In this document: in pieces, positions 19,205 to 27,518 of the stretch
Numbering within the stretch: position 1 is the stretch's first letter
Layout: every line of letters begins with the position of its first letter
Source: Bacteroidota bacterium
GTDB taxonomy: Bacteria; Bacteroidota; Bacteroidia; Bacteroidales; F082
Length of the DNA stretch: 35,263 nucleotides
Assembly: GCA_003650425.1 (NCBI GenBank)
Contig: QMPP01000008.1
Location: 1-35,263 of the forward strand
Direction: 5' to 3'
Program-made: the position numbers and the translations under genes
Notes under the pieces: generated by a model
Told to the model about the DNA's origin: nothing
Database searches by the model: none
Seen by the model: only the letters and a program-made list of their open reading frames with translations

Positions 19205-21952
19205 ATGTCCAAGAAAAAGTATGTTTACCTGTTTGGCGACAGAAAAGCCGATGGGAACACAAAAATGAAAAATTTACTGGGTGGCAAAGGTGCCAACCTG
19301 GCCGAGATGAGTTTAATAGGTGTTCCGGTACCTCCCGGATTTACCATTACAACTGAAATCTGTACTCTTTACAACGAGAAGGGTCAGGATTATGCTGTAG
19401 CTCTTATTAAAGAGAATGTTGAAAAGGCAGTAGCCTTTGTTGAAAATATTATGGGCACCAAATTTGGTGACAAAGAAAACCCATTATTGGTTTCGGTACG
19501 TTCGGGTGCTCGTGCTTCCATGCCTGGGATGATGGACACCGTTCTTAACTTGGGAATGAATAACGAAGCCGTTGAAGGCCTTGTTAAAAAAACAGGCAAC
19601 GAACGCTTTGTATGGGATTCGTACCGTCGTTTTGTACAGATGTATGGTGATGTAGTATTGGGTATGAAACCCGAATCGAAAGAAGCCGCCGATCCTTTCG
19701 AGATTATCATCGAAAAGATGAAGGAGAAGAGAAAAGTAGAGCTGGACACCGACCTTTCAGCCAAAGATCTTAAAGAACTTGTAAAACAGTTTAAAGCAGC
19801 CGTTAAAAAACAAACAGGTCACGATTTTCCTGACAATCCCTGGGAACAGCTTTGGGGTGCCGTTATGGCTGTTTTCGATAGCTGGATGAACGAACGTGCT
19901 ATCCTCTATCGTAAACTCAATAAAATTCCTGACGAATGGGGAACCGCTGTTAACGTTCAAGCCATGGTATTTGGTAACATGGGCGACAGCTCTGCTACCG
20001 GTGTTGCCTTTACACGCGACGCCGCTACCGGCGAAAACATTTTCAACGGCGAATACCTTATCAATGCTCAGGGCGAAGATGTAGTTGCCGGTATTCGCAC
20101 GCCACAACAAATTACCCTTGAAGGATCACACCGTTGGGCTGCTTTACAAGGAATTTCGGAAGAGGATCGTGCTGCCAATTACCCATCACTGGAAGAAACC
20201 ATGCCGGAACTTTATAAAGAGCTTGATGATGTTCAGAATAAACTGGAAAAACATTATCGCGACATGCAGGATCTGGAGTTTACCATCCAGGAAGGAAAAC
20301 TTTGGCTGTTGCAAACCCGTAACGGAAAGCGTACCGGACAGGCCATGGTAAAAATGGCGCTGGATATGCTTCACGAAAAACTCATCAATAAAGAAGAAGC
20401 ACTAATGCGTGTTGAACCTGAAAAATTAGATGAGTTACTTCACCCTGTTTTTGATACTACTGCCTTGAAAAAGGTAAAAGTGATGACCAAAGGTCTTCCC
20501 GCCTCTCCCGGTGCTTCAACCGGTCAGATTGTTTTCCATGCTGATGAAGCAGAAAAATGGGCCGCCGATGGTAAAAAAGTAATCTTAGTTCGAATCGAAA
20601 CCTCTCCTGAAGACCTTAAAGGCATGAACGTTGCCGAAGGCATTCTTACCCAACGCGGAGGCATGACTTCGCACGCAGCTGTTGTTGCCCGTGGAATGGG
20701 AAAAACTTGCGTTTCGGGTGCTGGTCAAATCAAAATCGATTACAAGGCACGCACCATCGAGATGGGTGATAAAAAATATAAAGAAGGTGATTTTATTTCA
20801 CTCAACGGTTCTACCGGGGAAGTTTACGATGGTCAGATTAAAACCATGGAAGCCGGACTTAGCGGCGATTTTGGTGAGCTGATGAAACTGGCTGACAAAA
20901 AAGCCAAACTTTATGTTCGTACCAATGCCGACACCCCCTACGACGCTCAGGTAGCACGTGATTTCGGCGCTAAGGGCATCGGCCTTTGCCGTACAGAACA
21001 CATGTTTTTTGGTGGCGATAAAATTATTGCCATGCGCGAGATGATTTTGGCCGAAGATGAAAAAGGCCGCCGCGAAGCCCTTGACAGATTATTACCCATC
21101 CAGCGTGAAGACTTTGAAGGTATCTTTGAAGCCATGGCGGGGTTACCTGTAACAGTTCGCCTGCTCGACCCACCCTTGCACGAGTTTGTACCTCACGACG
21201 ATAAAGGTCAGAAAGAGATGGCCAAGGTGATGGGTGTTGATGTTAAAATTATCAAACAGAAAGTGGAAGACCTTTCTGAATTCAACCCGATGCTTGGTCA
21301 CCGTGGTTGCCGTTTAGGAAATACCTACCCTGAAATTACCGAGATGCAGGCTCGTGCCATCATAGAGGCTGCACTTAACCTGAAAGAGCGTGGCATCAAA
21401 ACGCATCCTGAAATCATGATTCCTTTAACAGGAACTTATGCCGAGATGAAGATGCAAGAAGATATTGTTCGTGCTACCATTGCCAAAGTTTTTGAAGAGA
21501 GAGGGATGAAAATTGATTACATGGTAGGTACCATGATTGAAATTCCACGGGCAGCGCTTACTGCCGATCAAATTGCTAAATCAGCCGAGTTCTTCTCATT
21601 CGGTACCAACGACCTCACCCAGATGACCTTTGGATATTCGCGTGATGATGCTGGTAAATTCCTGCCTGTTTACCTTGAAAAAGGTATCCTTAAAAACGAT
21701 CCATTCCAGGTTCTCGACCAGGAGGGAGTAGGACAACTTGTGAAGATGGCCGTTAAAAAAGGAAAAAAGACCCGTCGGAAAATCAAACTCGGTATCTGTG
21801 GTGAACATGGTGGCGAGCCCAGCTCGATTGAGTTTTGCCATCGTGCCGGATTGCATTATGTAAGTTGCTCGCCCTATAGAGTACCTATAGCGCGCTTGGC
21901 GACTGCACAAGCAGCCATTATGAACTCCAGAAAATGGAAAAAGAATAATTAG
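19205..21952 (+). CDS. ppdK: Pyruvate, phosphate dikinase
   Basis: [31 protein letters not shown]; phospho-His motif [40 protein letters not shown]; [18 protein letters not shown]. Confidence 0.97.
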   Translation: MSKKKYVYLFGDRKADGNTKMKNLLGGKGANLAEMSLIGVPVPPGFTITTEICTLYNEKGQDYAVALIKENVEKAVAFVENIMGTKFGDKENPLLVSVRSGARASMPGMMDTVLNLGMNNEAVEGLVKKTGNERFVWDSYRRFVQMYGDVVLGMKPESKEAADPFEIIIEKMKEKRKVELDTDLSAKDLKELVKQFKAAVKKQTGHDFPDNPWEQLWGAVMAVFDSWMNERAILYRKLNKIPDEWGTAVNVQAMVFGNMGDSSATGVAFTRDAATGENIFNGEYLINAQGEDVVAGIRTPQQITLEGSHRWAALQGISEEDRAANYPSLEETMPELYKELDDVQNKLEKHYRDMQDLEFTIQEGKLWLLQTRNGKRTGQAMVKMALDMLHEKLINKEEALMRVEPEKLDELLHPVFDTTALKKVKVMTKGLPASPGASTGQIVFHADEAEKWAADGKKVILVRIETSPEDLKGMNVAEGILTQRGGMTSHAAVVARGMGKTCVSGAGQIKIDYKARTIEMGDKKYKEGDFISLNGSTGEVYDGQIKTMEAGLSGDFGELMKLADKKAKLYVRTNADTPYDAQVARDFGAKGIGLCRTEHMFFGGDKIIAMREMILAEDEKGRREALDRLLPIQREDFEGIFEAMAGLPVTVRLLDPPLHEFVPHDDKGQKEMAKVMGVDVKIIKQKVEDLSEFNPMLGHRGCRLGNTYPEITEMQARAIIEAALNLKERGIKTHPEIMIPLTGTYAEMKMQEDIVRATIAKVFEERGMKIDYMVGTMIEIPRAALTADQIAKSAEFFSFGTNDLTQMTFGYSRDDAGKFLPVYLEKGILKNDPFQVLDQEGVGQLVKMAVKKGKKTRRKIKLGICGEHGGEPSSIEFCHRAGLHYVSCSPYRVPIARLATAQAAIMNSRKWKKNN

Positions 21953-21968
21953 TTTTTAATATTCTTAT

Positions 21969-22001
21969 GATAGCCACTCATCTTATTTTTGAGTGGCTAT
22001 C
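21969..22001 (+). terminator. Hairpin terminator after PPDK
   Basis: GATAGCCACTCA-TCTTATTTT-TGAGTGGCTATC, perfect 12-bp arms, 9-nt loop, followed by TTGTTATT. Confidence 0.75.
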
Positions 22002-22053
22002 TTGTTATTAACCATATTTTTAAAAAAAAGAAACCCCTAAAGACAACATAATT

Positions 22054-23691
22054 ATGGCAAAAAATTTGAAAAAAATTATTAATGATCTTGAATCGTATGG
22101 CATATCTGATGTAAAAGAATTATTTTACAATCTGTCCTATGACGAGTTACATGAACATGAAATTCATCCCGAAAATGAAGGCTTTGCTCAGGGAAAAGTT
22201 ACCAATACAGGTACTGCTGCCGTTGATACAGGTATTTTTACCGGACGGTCACCTAAAGACAAGTACATCGTGGAAGAAGAGACTTCCAAACACAATATCT
22301 GGTGGAAAAATGAGCAACGCAAGTCCTCCGACAACAAACCACTTTCAGAAGAACACTATCAGTATTTAAAAAAGATTAGTGCCAAACAAGTTTCCGGCGG
22401 CAGGGTTTATGTGCAAGACGGGTATGCCGGAGCCAACGAAAACACACGCATCAGAATCCGTGTTATTACCGAAGTTGCCTGGATGGCGCACTTTGTAAAA
22501 AATATGTTCATTAGACCTACCGACGAAGAACTTAAAACTTTTGAGCCTGACTTTGTTATGATTAATGCCTGTCATACCACCAACGACCGGTGGGAAGAGA
22601 TGGGCATGAACTCGGAAGTGTACGCGGTTTTTAACCTGAAGGAAAAATTTGCCCTTGTTGGTGGAACCTGGTATGGTGGAGAAATTAAAAAGGGATTTTT
22701 CTCTATTATGAATTACTATCTGCCGCTTCAGGGTATTGCTGCTATGCACTGCTCTGCCAATGCCAGTAAAGATTTGAGCGATGTGGCTATCTTTTTTGGC
22801 CTTTCCGGAACCGGAAAAACTACCCTTTCAGCCGACCCTAAACGGCTTTTAATTGGTGATGATGAGCACGGCTGGGATGATGAGGGTATTTTTAACTTTG
22901 AAGGTGGTTGCTACGCTAAAGTAATCGATCTTGAACCTGAAAAAGAACCTGATATCTGGAAAGCAATTAAAAAAGACGCGTTGCTGGAAAATGTGGTGGT
23001 TGATGAAAATGGACATGTTGACTATAGCGACACCTCAAAAACTCAAAATACACGTGTTTCTTACCCTATTTTTCATATTGAAAATATTGTAAAACCTGTC
23101 TCGAAAGCCGGGCATGCTCAAAAGGTAATTTTCCTTACTGCCGATGCTTTCGGCGTGCTGCCTCCAGTTTCAAAGCTTACCAAAGATCAAACAAAATATC
23201 ATTTTTTGAGTGGTTATACAGCCAAGGTTGCCGGTACTGAAAGAGGAATTACCGAACCTGTCCCTTCTTTCTCTGCTTGTTTTGGTGCTGCTTTTCTGTT
23301 GCTTCATCCAACCAAATATGCTGATGAGTTGATTAAGCGAATGGAACAAAACGGATCGGAGGCCTACCTTGTTAACACGGGCTGGATTGGAGGCCCTCAT
23401 GGTGTTGGAAAGAGAATAGACCTTCCAACAACCCGTGCTATTATTGACGCGATACTTGACGGAAGGCTTGATAAAGCTGAATATGAAAACCTGCCTTTCT
23501 TCAACCTTGCTATTCCTACAACACTTGAAAACATCGACAGTAAAGTACTCAACCCACGCAACCTGTGGGCAGACCCCACAAAATGGGATGCTCAGGCTAA
23601 AAAACTTGCCGGGATGTTTATCAAAAACTTCGAAGGTTTTACCGACAACGAAGAAGGAAAACGACTGGTGGCTGCCGGCCCTCAGTTGTAG
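22054..23691 (+). CDS. pckA: ATP-dependent phosphoenolpyruvate carboxykinase
   Basis: [70 protein letters not shown]. Confidence 0.97.
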   Translation: MAKNLKKIINDLESYGISDVKELFYNLSYDELHEHEIHPENEGFAQGKVTNTGTAAVDTGIFTGRSPKDKYIVEEETSKHNIWWKNEQRKSSDNKPLSEEHYQYLKKISAKQVSGGRVYVQDGYAGANENTRIRIRVITEVAWMAHFVKNMFIRPTDEELKTFEPDFVMINACHTTNDRWEEMGMNSEVYAVFNLKEKFALVGGTWYGGEIKKGFFSIMNYYLPLQGIAAMHCSANASKDLSDVAIFFGLSGTGKTTLSADPKRLLIGDDEHGWDDEGIFNFEGGCYAKVIDLEPEKEPDIWKAIKKDALLENVVVDENGHVDYSDTSKTQNTRVSYPIFHIENIVKPVSKAGHAQKVIFLTADAFGVLPPVSKLTKDQTKYHFLSGYTAKVAGTERGITEPVPSFSACFGAAFLLLHPTKYADELIKRMEQNGSEAYLVNTGWIGGPHGVGKRIDLPTTRAIIDAILDGRLDKAEYENLPFFNLAIPTTLENIDSKVLNPRNLWADPTKWDAQAKKLAGMFIKNFEGFTDNEEGKRLVAAGPQL

Positions 23692-23757
23692 TTTTCCAAT
23701 TCTGTAAATTAAAAAAGCAAAGAATAATACGAAAACTTTTTGGTTCGTAAATTCTGT

Positions 23758-23765
23758 TATTTTTG
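23758..23765 (+). promoter_or_regulatory. TATTTTTG -7 box of ndk
   Basis: TATTTTTG 26 nt before ATG 23791; TTTTTG about 15 nt upstream. Confidence 0.45.
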
Positions 23766-23790
23766 CACAAATTTTAAAACACGAAAAACA

Positions 23791-24210
23791 ATGTCAGGAA
23801 ACATTACATTTACCATGATTAAGCCTAAAGCCGTTGAAAACGGTCATATTGGCAACATTTTAGCAAAAGTTATCGAAGGCGGATTTACCATTAAAGCCAT
23901 GAAATACCTACGTCTAACCAAAGAACAGGCCATGGAATTTTATGCTGTTCACAAAGAACGTCCTTTTTACAACGATTTAACCGAATTTATGTCGTCGGGA
24001 CCTATTGTAGCCGCTGTAATTGAAAAGGAAAACGCTGTAGAAGACTATCGTAAACTGATTGGCGCTACCAATCCAGCCGATGCAGTCGAAGGAACGATTC
24101 GTAAGTTATATGCTACCTCTATCGAAGCAAATGCTGTACATGGTTCCGACAGCGATGAAAATGCACAAATTGAAGCCGGCTTCTTTTTCTCTAAATTAGA
24201 GGTATTTTAA
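23791..24210 (+). CDS. ndk: Nucleoside-diphosphate kinase
   Basis: [24 protein letters not shown]...[21 protein letters not shown] (active-site His). ATG 23791 replaces track start 23740. Confidence 0.96.
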   Translation: MSGNITFTMIKPKAVENGHIGNILAKVIEGGFTIKAMKYLRLTKEQAMEFYAVHKERPFYNDLTEFMSSGPIVAAVIEKENAVEDYRKLIGATNPADAVEGTIRKLYATSIEANAVHGSDSDENAQIEAGFFFSKLEVF

Positions 24211-24216
24211 CAGGTT

Positions 24217-24675
24217 CTATTCCGGTTGATAGCTTTTAAATCGACCGTTTTTATAAAAGATAATGATCTTTTCAATTTCTAAATCCCCTTGATCAACCGA
24301 TCCGGGGGATTTTTTTTTACTTACGTTACTACTTTTCCCGACTGCCTTAGCATAAACAGCAGGCTCCTCCGATTGAGCCATGGGCAATACCCCCTCTTCA
24401 CTAATATCATCAACAGGTAAATTTAATACACCTTGTTTAACTTCTTCTTTTTTTAACGTACTGCTTCCATCCAGCATCATGCCCTTTCCCCATAAAAGCC
24501 AATCAGTATTAATTTCATTAAATCTATGCTTTAATTTCAACACAAAATCTAAACTGGGTTTATTCCTTCCCGACATGATGTGCGATAAAGCGGAACGCTG
24601 TATACCAATTTCGGTGGCAAATTGTGAGGCAGTTAGATGATAATGTGTTATTACTTTCTTAATCCTGTCGTTCAT
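24217..24675 (-). CDS. XRE-family HTH transcriptional regulator
   Basis: LTASQFATEIGIQRSALSHIMSGRNKPSLDFVLKLKHRFNEINTDWLLWGKG: XRE HTH; C-terminal IIIFYKNGRFKSYQPE. Confidence 0.88.
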   Translation of the reverse strand: MNDRIKKVITHYHLTASQFATEIGIQRSALSHIMSGRNKPSLDFVLKLKHRFNEINTDWLLWGKGMMLDGSSTLKKEEVKQGVLNLPVDDISEEGVLPMAQSEEPAVYAKAVGKSSNVSKKKSPGSVDQGDLEIEKIIIFYKNGRFKSYQPE

Positions 24676-24695
24676 TATATTTATGATTATGTTGA

Positions 24696-24703
24696 CAAAA
24701 GTA
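24696..24703 (-). promoter_or_regulatory. -7 box of the XRE gene
   Basis: CAAAAGTA on plus = TACTTTTG on minus, 20 nt upstream of the ATG at 24675. Confidence 0.45.
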
Positions 24704-24715
24704 ATAATTTAGATT

Positions 24716-24734
24716 AACAAATGTAACATTTGTT
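24716..24734. promoter_or_regulatory. Palindrome, putative XRE operator
   Basis: AACAAATG-TAA-CATTTGTT; flanked by GATT...AATC, extending the symmetry. Confidence 0.55.
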
Positions 24735-24749
24735 CAATCTATTTCTGTG

Positions 24750-25086
24750 TTACATTTGTAAACACGTCAATTCTTAAAGTAGAATCTATCATAAATGTCA
24801 TATTATGTTCTGTATTAATTATTTACGCTCTGCTATTTATCTATATTTCCTTCTTTAAGTTAGCAAATTCCACTTAAAGTATTTTCTAGGTTAGGTATTT
24901 AAATATACTGGTTCTGTGTAATATACATCTGCTTATTGTATATGGTTGTAACGATAGGTTGTTTATAATGATAGGCAGTACAAAATGTATATTATTACAA
25001 TTGTAAACGTGCCTGGTTAACAAGGTTTTTTAAATATCTAACCATAATAGACTATACATTTGTAAACTTAGTTACATTTGTATAAC
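24750..25086. repeat. Dispersed TTACAwTTGTAAAC-like motif copies
   Basis: TTACATTTGTAAAC (24750), TTACAATTGTAAAC (24995), TACATTTGTAAAC (25055), GTTACATTTGTATAAC (25071). Confidence 0.6.
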
Positions 25087-25194
25087 ACAAGAATATTTTA
25101 CTGATTTTCCTATTATAATTTTGATCTAAATAAACTGGTTATTTAACTTCCTATTCCTCCCTCCTATTTTTTATCAAATTATTTTTAATAAAAC

Positions 25195-25225
25195 TTGACA
25201 TGGCATACGGTTTGCTGTATATTTG
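25195..25225 (+). promoter_or_regulatory. sigma70-like promoter also compatible with TAnnTTTG
   Basis: TTGACA (25195-25200), N17, TATATT (25218-25223), read also as TATATTTG. Confidence 0.65.
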
Positions 25226-25226
25226 C

Positions 25227-25248
25227 ATTATGAACTTATGTTCATAAT
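25227..25248. promoter_or_regulatory. Inverted repeat operator at predicted transcription start
   Basis: ATTATGAAC-TTAT-GTTCATAAT, perfect 9-bp arms. Confidence 0.6.
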
Positions 25249-25286
25249 AGGTTAAAAGTAAAAACATTATTAAAAAGGAGGTTATT

Positions 25287-25562
25287 ATGCCTAGAGGTGA
25301 CAGAACCGGTCCATTTGGAGAAGGTCCCATGACCGGTCTTAAAAGAGGTCGGTGTGTCGACAACAGCACGACGGGAGGATTTAGTGGTTTCGGCAGAGGT
25401 ATCGGAAGAGGATTGGGTTATGGACGAGGTTGGGGAGGCCGATGGTTTAGCAACACCGGAAACTCCGAAACCGAGTCGGGACTTAATTCGGCCATTGATG
25501 CTCTTAAAGAGCAGTTAGCCGGTTTGAAAAATCGGCTTGACAAAATTAAGTCGGACGACTAA
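25287..25562 (+). CDS. DUF5320-like small Gly/Arg-rich protein with C-terminal coiled coil
   Basis: MPRGDRTGPFGEGPMTGLKRGRC; Gly/Arg-rich centre; LKEQLAGLKNRLDKIKSDD tail; AAGGAGGT at 25275-25282. Confidence 0.8.
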   Translation: MPRGDRTGPFGEGPMTGLKRGRCVDNSTTGGFSGFGRGIGRGLGYGRGWGGRWFSNTGNSETESGLNSAIDALKEQLAGLKNRLDKIKSDD

Positions 25563-25568
25563 CTTATC

Positions 25569-25601
25569 ATGTCATCCTGACACTGGTTGTCAGGGTGACA
25601 T
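25569..25601 (+). terminator. Rho-independent terminator after the DUF5320-like gene
   Basis: ATGTCATCCTGAC-ACTGGTT-GTCAGGGTGACAT (one T:G wobble) followed by TTTTT. Confidence 0.8.
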
Positions 25602-25726
25602 TTTTGGTAATATCCTTACAACATAAGGTATAATCAGGAGGTTGTTAATGCTTTTATCAGAAAGACTTGTGCAATTCAATAATTATATGTAACTTTACAT
25701 CATGTGAAATATAAAAAATTATAGCC

Positions 25727-26008
25727 ATGTATCAATTAAGAAAGTATCACGGTGATCTGGTTCAGTCGTTGACCTACAGTGATGAAAATCAGGAATTCTC
25801 GGTAGGCATTATTGCTCCCGGTGAATATGAGTTTGGTGCCATTAAAAAAGAAGTTACCACTGTCACCCTTGGCGCCATTAGTGTATGGATAGAAGGTAAT
25901 GACTACTGGAAAACCTATAGCAAGGGCGAAACCTTTGAAATTCCAGAACACAAAAATTTTAAATACAAAGTGGAAACGGTAAGTTCGTATATTTGCCACT
26001 ATAAATAA
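25727..26008 (+). CDS. ppnP: Pyrimidine/purine nucleoside phosphorylase (DUF1255)
   Basis: 93 aa cupin: SVGIIAPGEYEFGAIKKEVTTVTLGAISVWIEG...GETFEIPEHKNFKYKV. Confidence 0.85.
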   Translation: MYQLRKYHGDLVQSLTYSDENQEFSVGIIAPGEYEFGAIKKEVTTVTLGAISVWIEGNDYWKTYSKGETFEIPEHKNFKYKVETVSSYICHYK

Positions 26009-26022
26009 ACGATTTTTTTTAC

Positions 26023-26337
26023 ATGAGAGAAGTGTCAGAGATTATCCATGAAGTGGAATCAACAGAGGATAAAAAGAAACTTGAACGTTTGCTAACAGAA
26101 ATTAACACACGGCTTAATAACAAAGTTGACGTGGACTTATTGTTATGTCGGGCAGGTATCCTCACTAAGTTTCAGCAATATGGCATGGCTATAAACGATT
26201 ACAGCAAGGTATTGGAAATCGATCCTGATTCGAAGCATGCTACCACCCAGATAGACCTGCTCAAAACCATATTACGTTACACCAATACCGACATATACGC
26301 CAGTCCCAACACCAACATGGATCCCTGGTTAGAGTAA
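26023..26337 (+). CDS. Small TPR-like protein
   Basis: LLCRAGILTKFQQYGMAINDYSKVLEIDPDSKHATTQIDLLK: TPR repeat; 14 nt after ppnP. Confidence 0.7.
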   Translation: MREVSEIIHEVESTEDKKKLERLLTEINTRLNNKVDVDLLLCRAGILTKFQQYGMAINDYSKVLEIDPDSKHATTQIDLLKTILRYTNTDIYASPNTNMDPWLE

Positions 26338-26373
26338 AAAAAGCGTTACTTTCACACTATTCGATTAAAAGCG

Positions 26374-26381
26374 TAAATTTG
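26374..26381 (+). promoter_or_regulatory. TAAATTTG -7 box upstream of the DMT transporter
   Basis: TAAATTTG matches TAnnTTTG, about 105 nt before ATG 26487. Confidence 0.45.
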
Positions 26382-26486
26382 CACCCTACAATGGCAAACC
26401 GGCAATTTTCACTACCTCAATTTATTCATTTACTCAACATTATCTATATCTTACAATGCTGAGAATCGTTGTATTAAAATAGGTGC

Positions 26487-27401
26487 ATGGAAAGAATAAT
26501 AAAATACCGCGTTCACTTGCTAACCCTGTTGGCCATGCTCTTCTGGGGTATCTCATTTGTTTGGTCAAAAGTGGTGTTCCTTACCTACTCCCCCATTACA
26601 ACTATCTTTTTCAGGTTAACCATTTCGGTTATCTTTCTTTTTCTCTACATGATAATAACGCGACAGTTTGAAAAGATCAAACAAAAGGATCTGAAATATC
26701 TATTGCTTTCAGCCCTGTTTAATCCGTTTTTATACTTTCTTGGCGAGAACTTTGGTTTGCAACGGGTTTCTGCCTCATTGGCTTCTGTTATCATCGCCAC
26801 CATACCCGTCATCACCCCTTTTATCGTCATCTTTTTTTACAACGAAAAAATTACACGAATCAATATTTTAGGATTAATTATATCTTTTGTGGGAATATTA
26901 ATTATTGTATTCTCTGACATGCAACAGCTTCAAGGCGATTTTTCGGGCATTCTTATTTTATTTATTGCTGTATTTTCAGCCATCTTTTACACCATCTTTG
27001 TAAAAAAACTAAGTCATTCGTACCGAGCCGTTACCATTGTTGCCTATCAGAATCTGATTGGTGTTCTGATGTTTTTACCGCTGGTGCTGCTATTCGACCT
27101 TGATAACATCCGGCACACCACTCCCAGTAACGAAACCCTTGTTTCTCTTTTAATGCTTGGCATTTTTGCCTCTTCGGCAGCCTTTATCTTTTTTACCGGA
27201 GCCATTAAAAATCTGGGCATCATCAAAACAAACCTTTACACCAACTTAATACCGGTATTCACTTTTCTTTTTGCCTTTGCTATATTAGGAGAAGAGATGA
27301 CCCTGTTTAAAACCATCGGTTTGATAACCGTTATTATAGGGATAATTCTGTCGGAAAGAAATAAAGGGCAAAAGATTACGATTAAGAAATTGGTTGAATA
27401 G
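26487..27401 (+). CDS. EamA/DMT family transporter
   Basis: Ten predicted TM helices; FWGISFVWSKVVFLTYSPITTIFFRLTIS; duplicated EamA pattern. Confidence 0.9.
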   Translation: MERIIKYRVHLLTLLAMLFWGISFVWSKVVFLTYSPITTIFFRLTISVIFLFLYMIITRQFEKIKQKDLKYLLLSALFNPFLYFLGENFGLQRVSASLASVIIATIPVITPFIVIFFYNEKITRINILGLIISFVGILIIVFSDMQQLQGDFSGILILFIAVFSAIFYTIFVKKLSHSYRAVTIVAYQNLIGVLMFLPLVLLFDLDNIRHTTPSNETLVSLLMLGIFASSAAFIFFTGAIKNLGIIKTNLYTNLIPVFTFLFAFAILGEEMTLFKTIGLITVIIGIILSERNKGQKITIKKLVE

Positions 27402-27518
27402 TATTATCATTGAAAATAATTTATCAAAGATAATTATCATGCCTGAGGTAGACAGATTGATTGTGCAATATAGGCACACAAACAATTGGAAAATTGCATG
27501 ATTGGGTCATAAAAACAA

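Noticed and set aside
22366-22749. 127-aa minus-strand ORF opposite pckA
   Set aside because: Antisense shadow of pckA without recognisable motif or promoter.
24780-25190. CRISPR array in the AT-rich gap
   Set aside because: The recurring motif is short (about 14 nt), irregularly spaced and palindromic, with no spacer structure and no cas genes.
25151-25369. 72-aa minus-strand ORF overlapping the DUF5320-like start
   Set aside because: Antisense to the DUF5320-like N-terminus and its promoter; no independent support.
24217-25562. Complete phage or mobile element around the XRE and DUF5320-like genes
   Set aside because: No integrase, transposase, terminal repeats or tRNA target; flanked by ndk and ppnP housekeeping genes.
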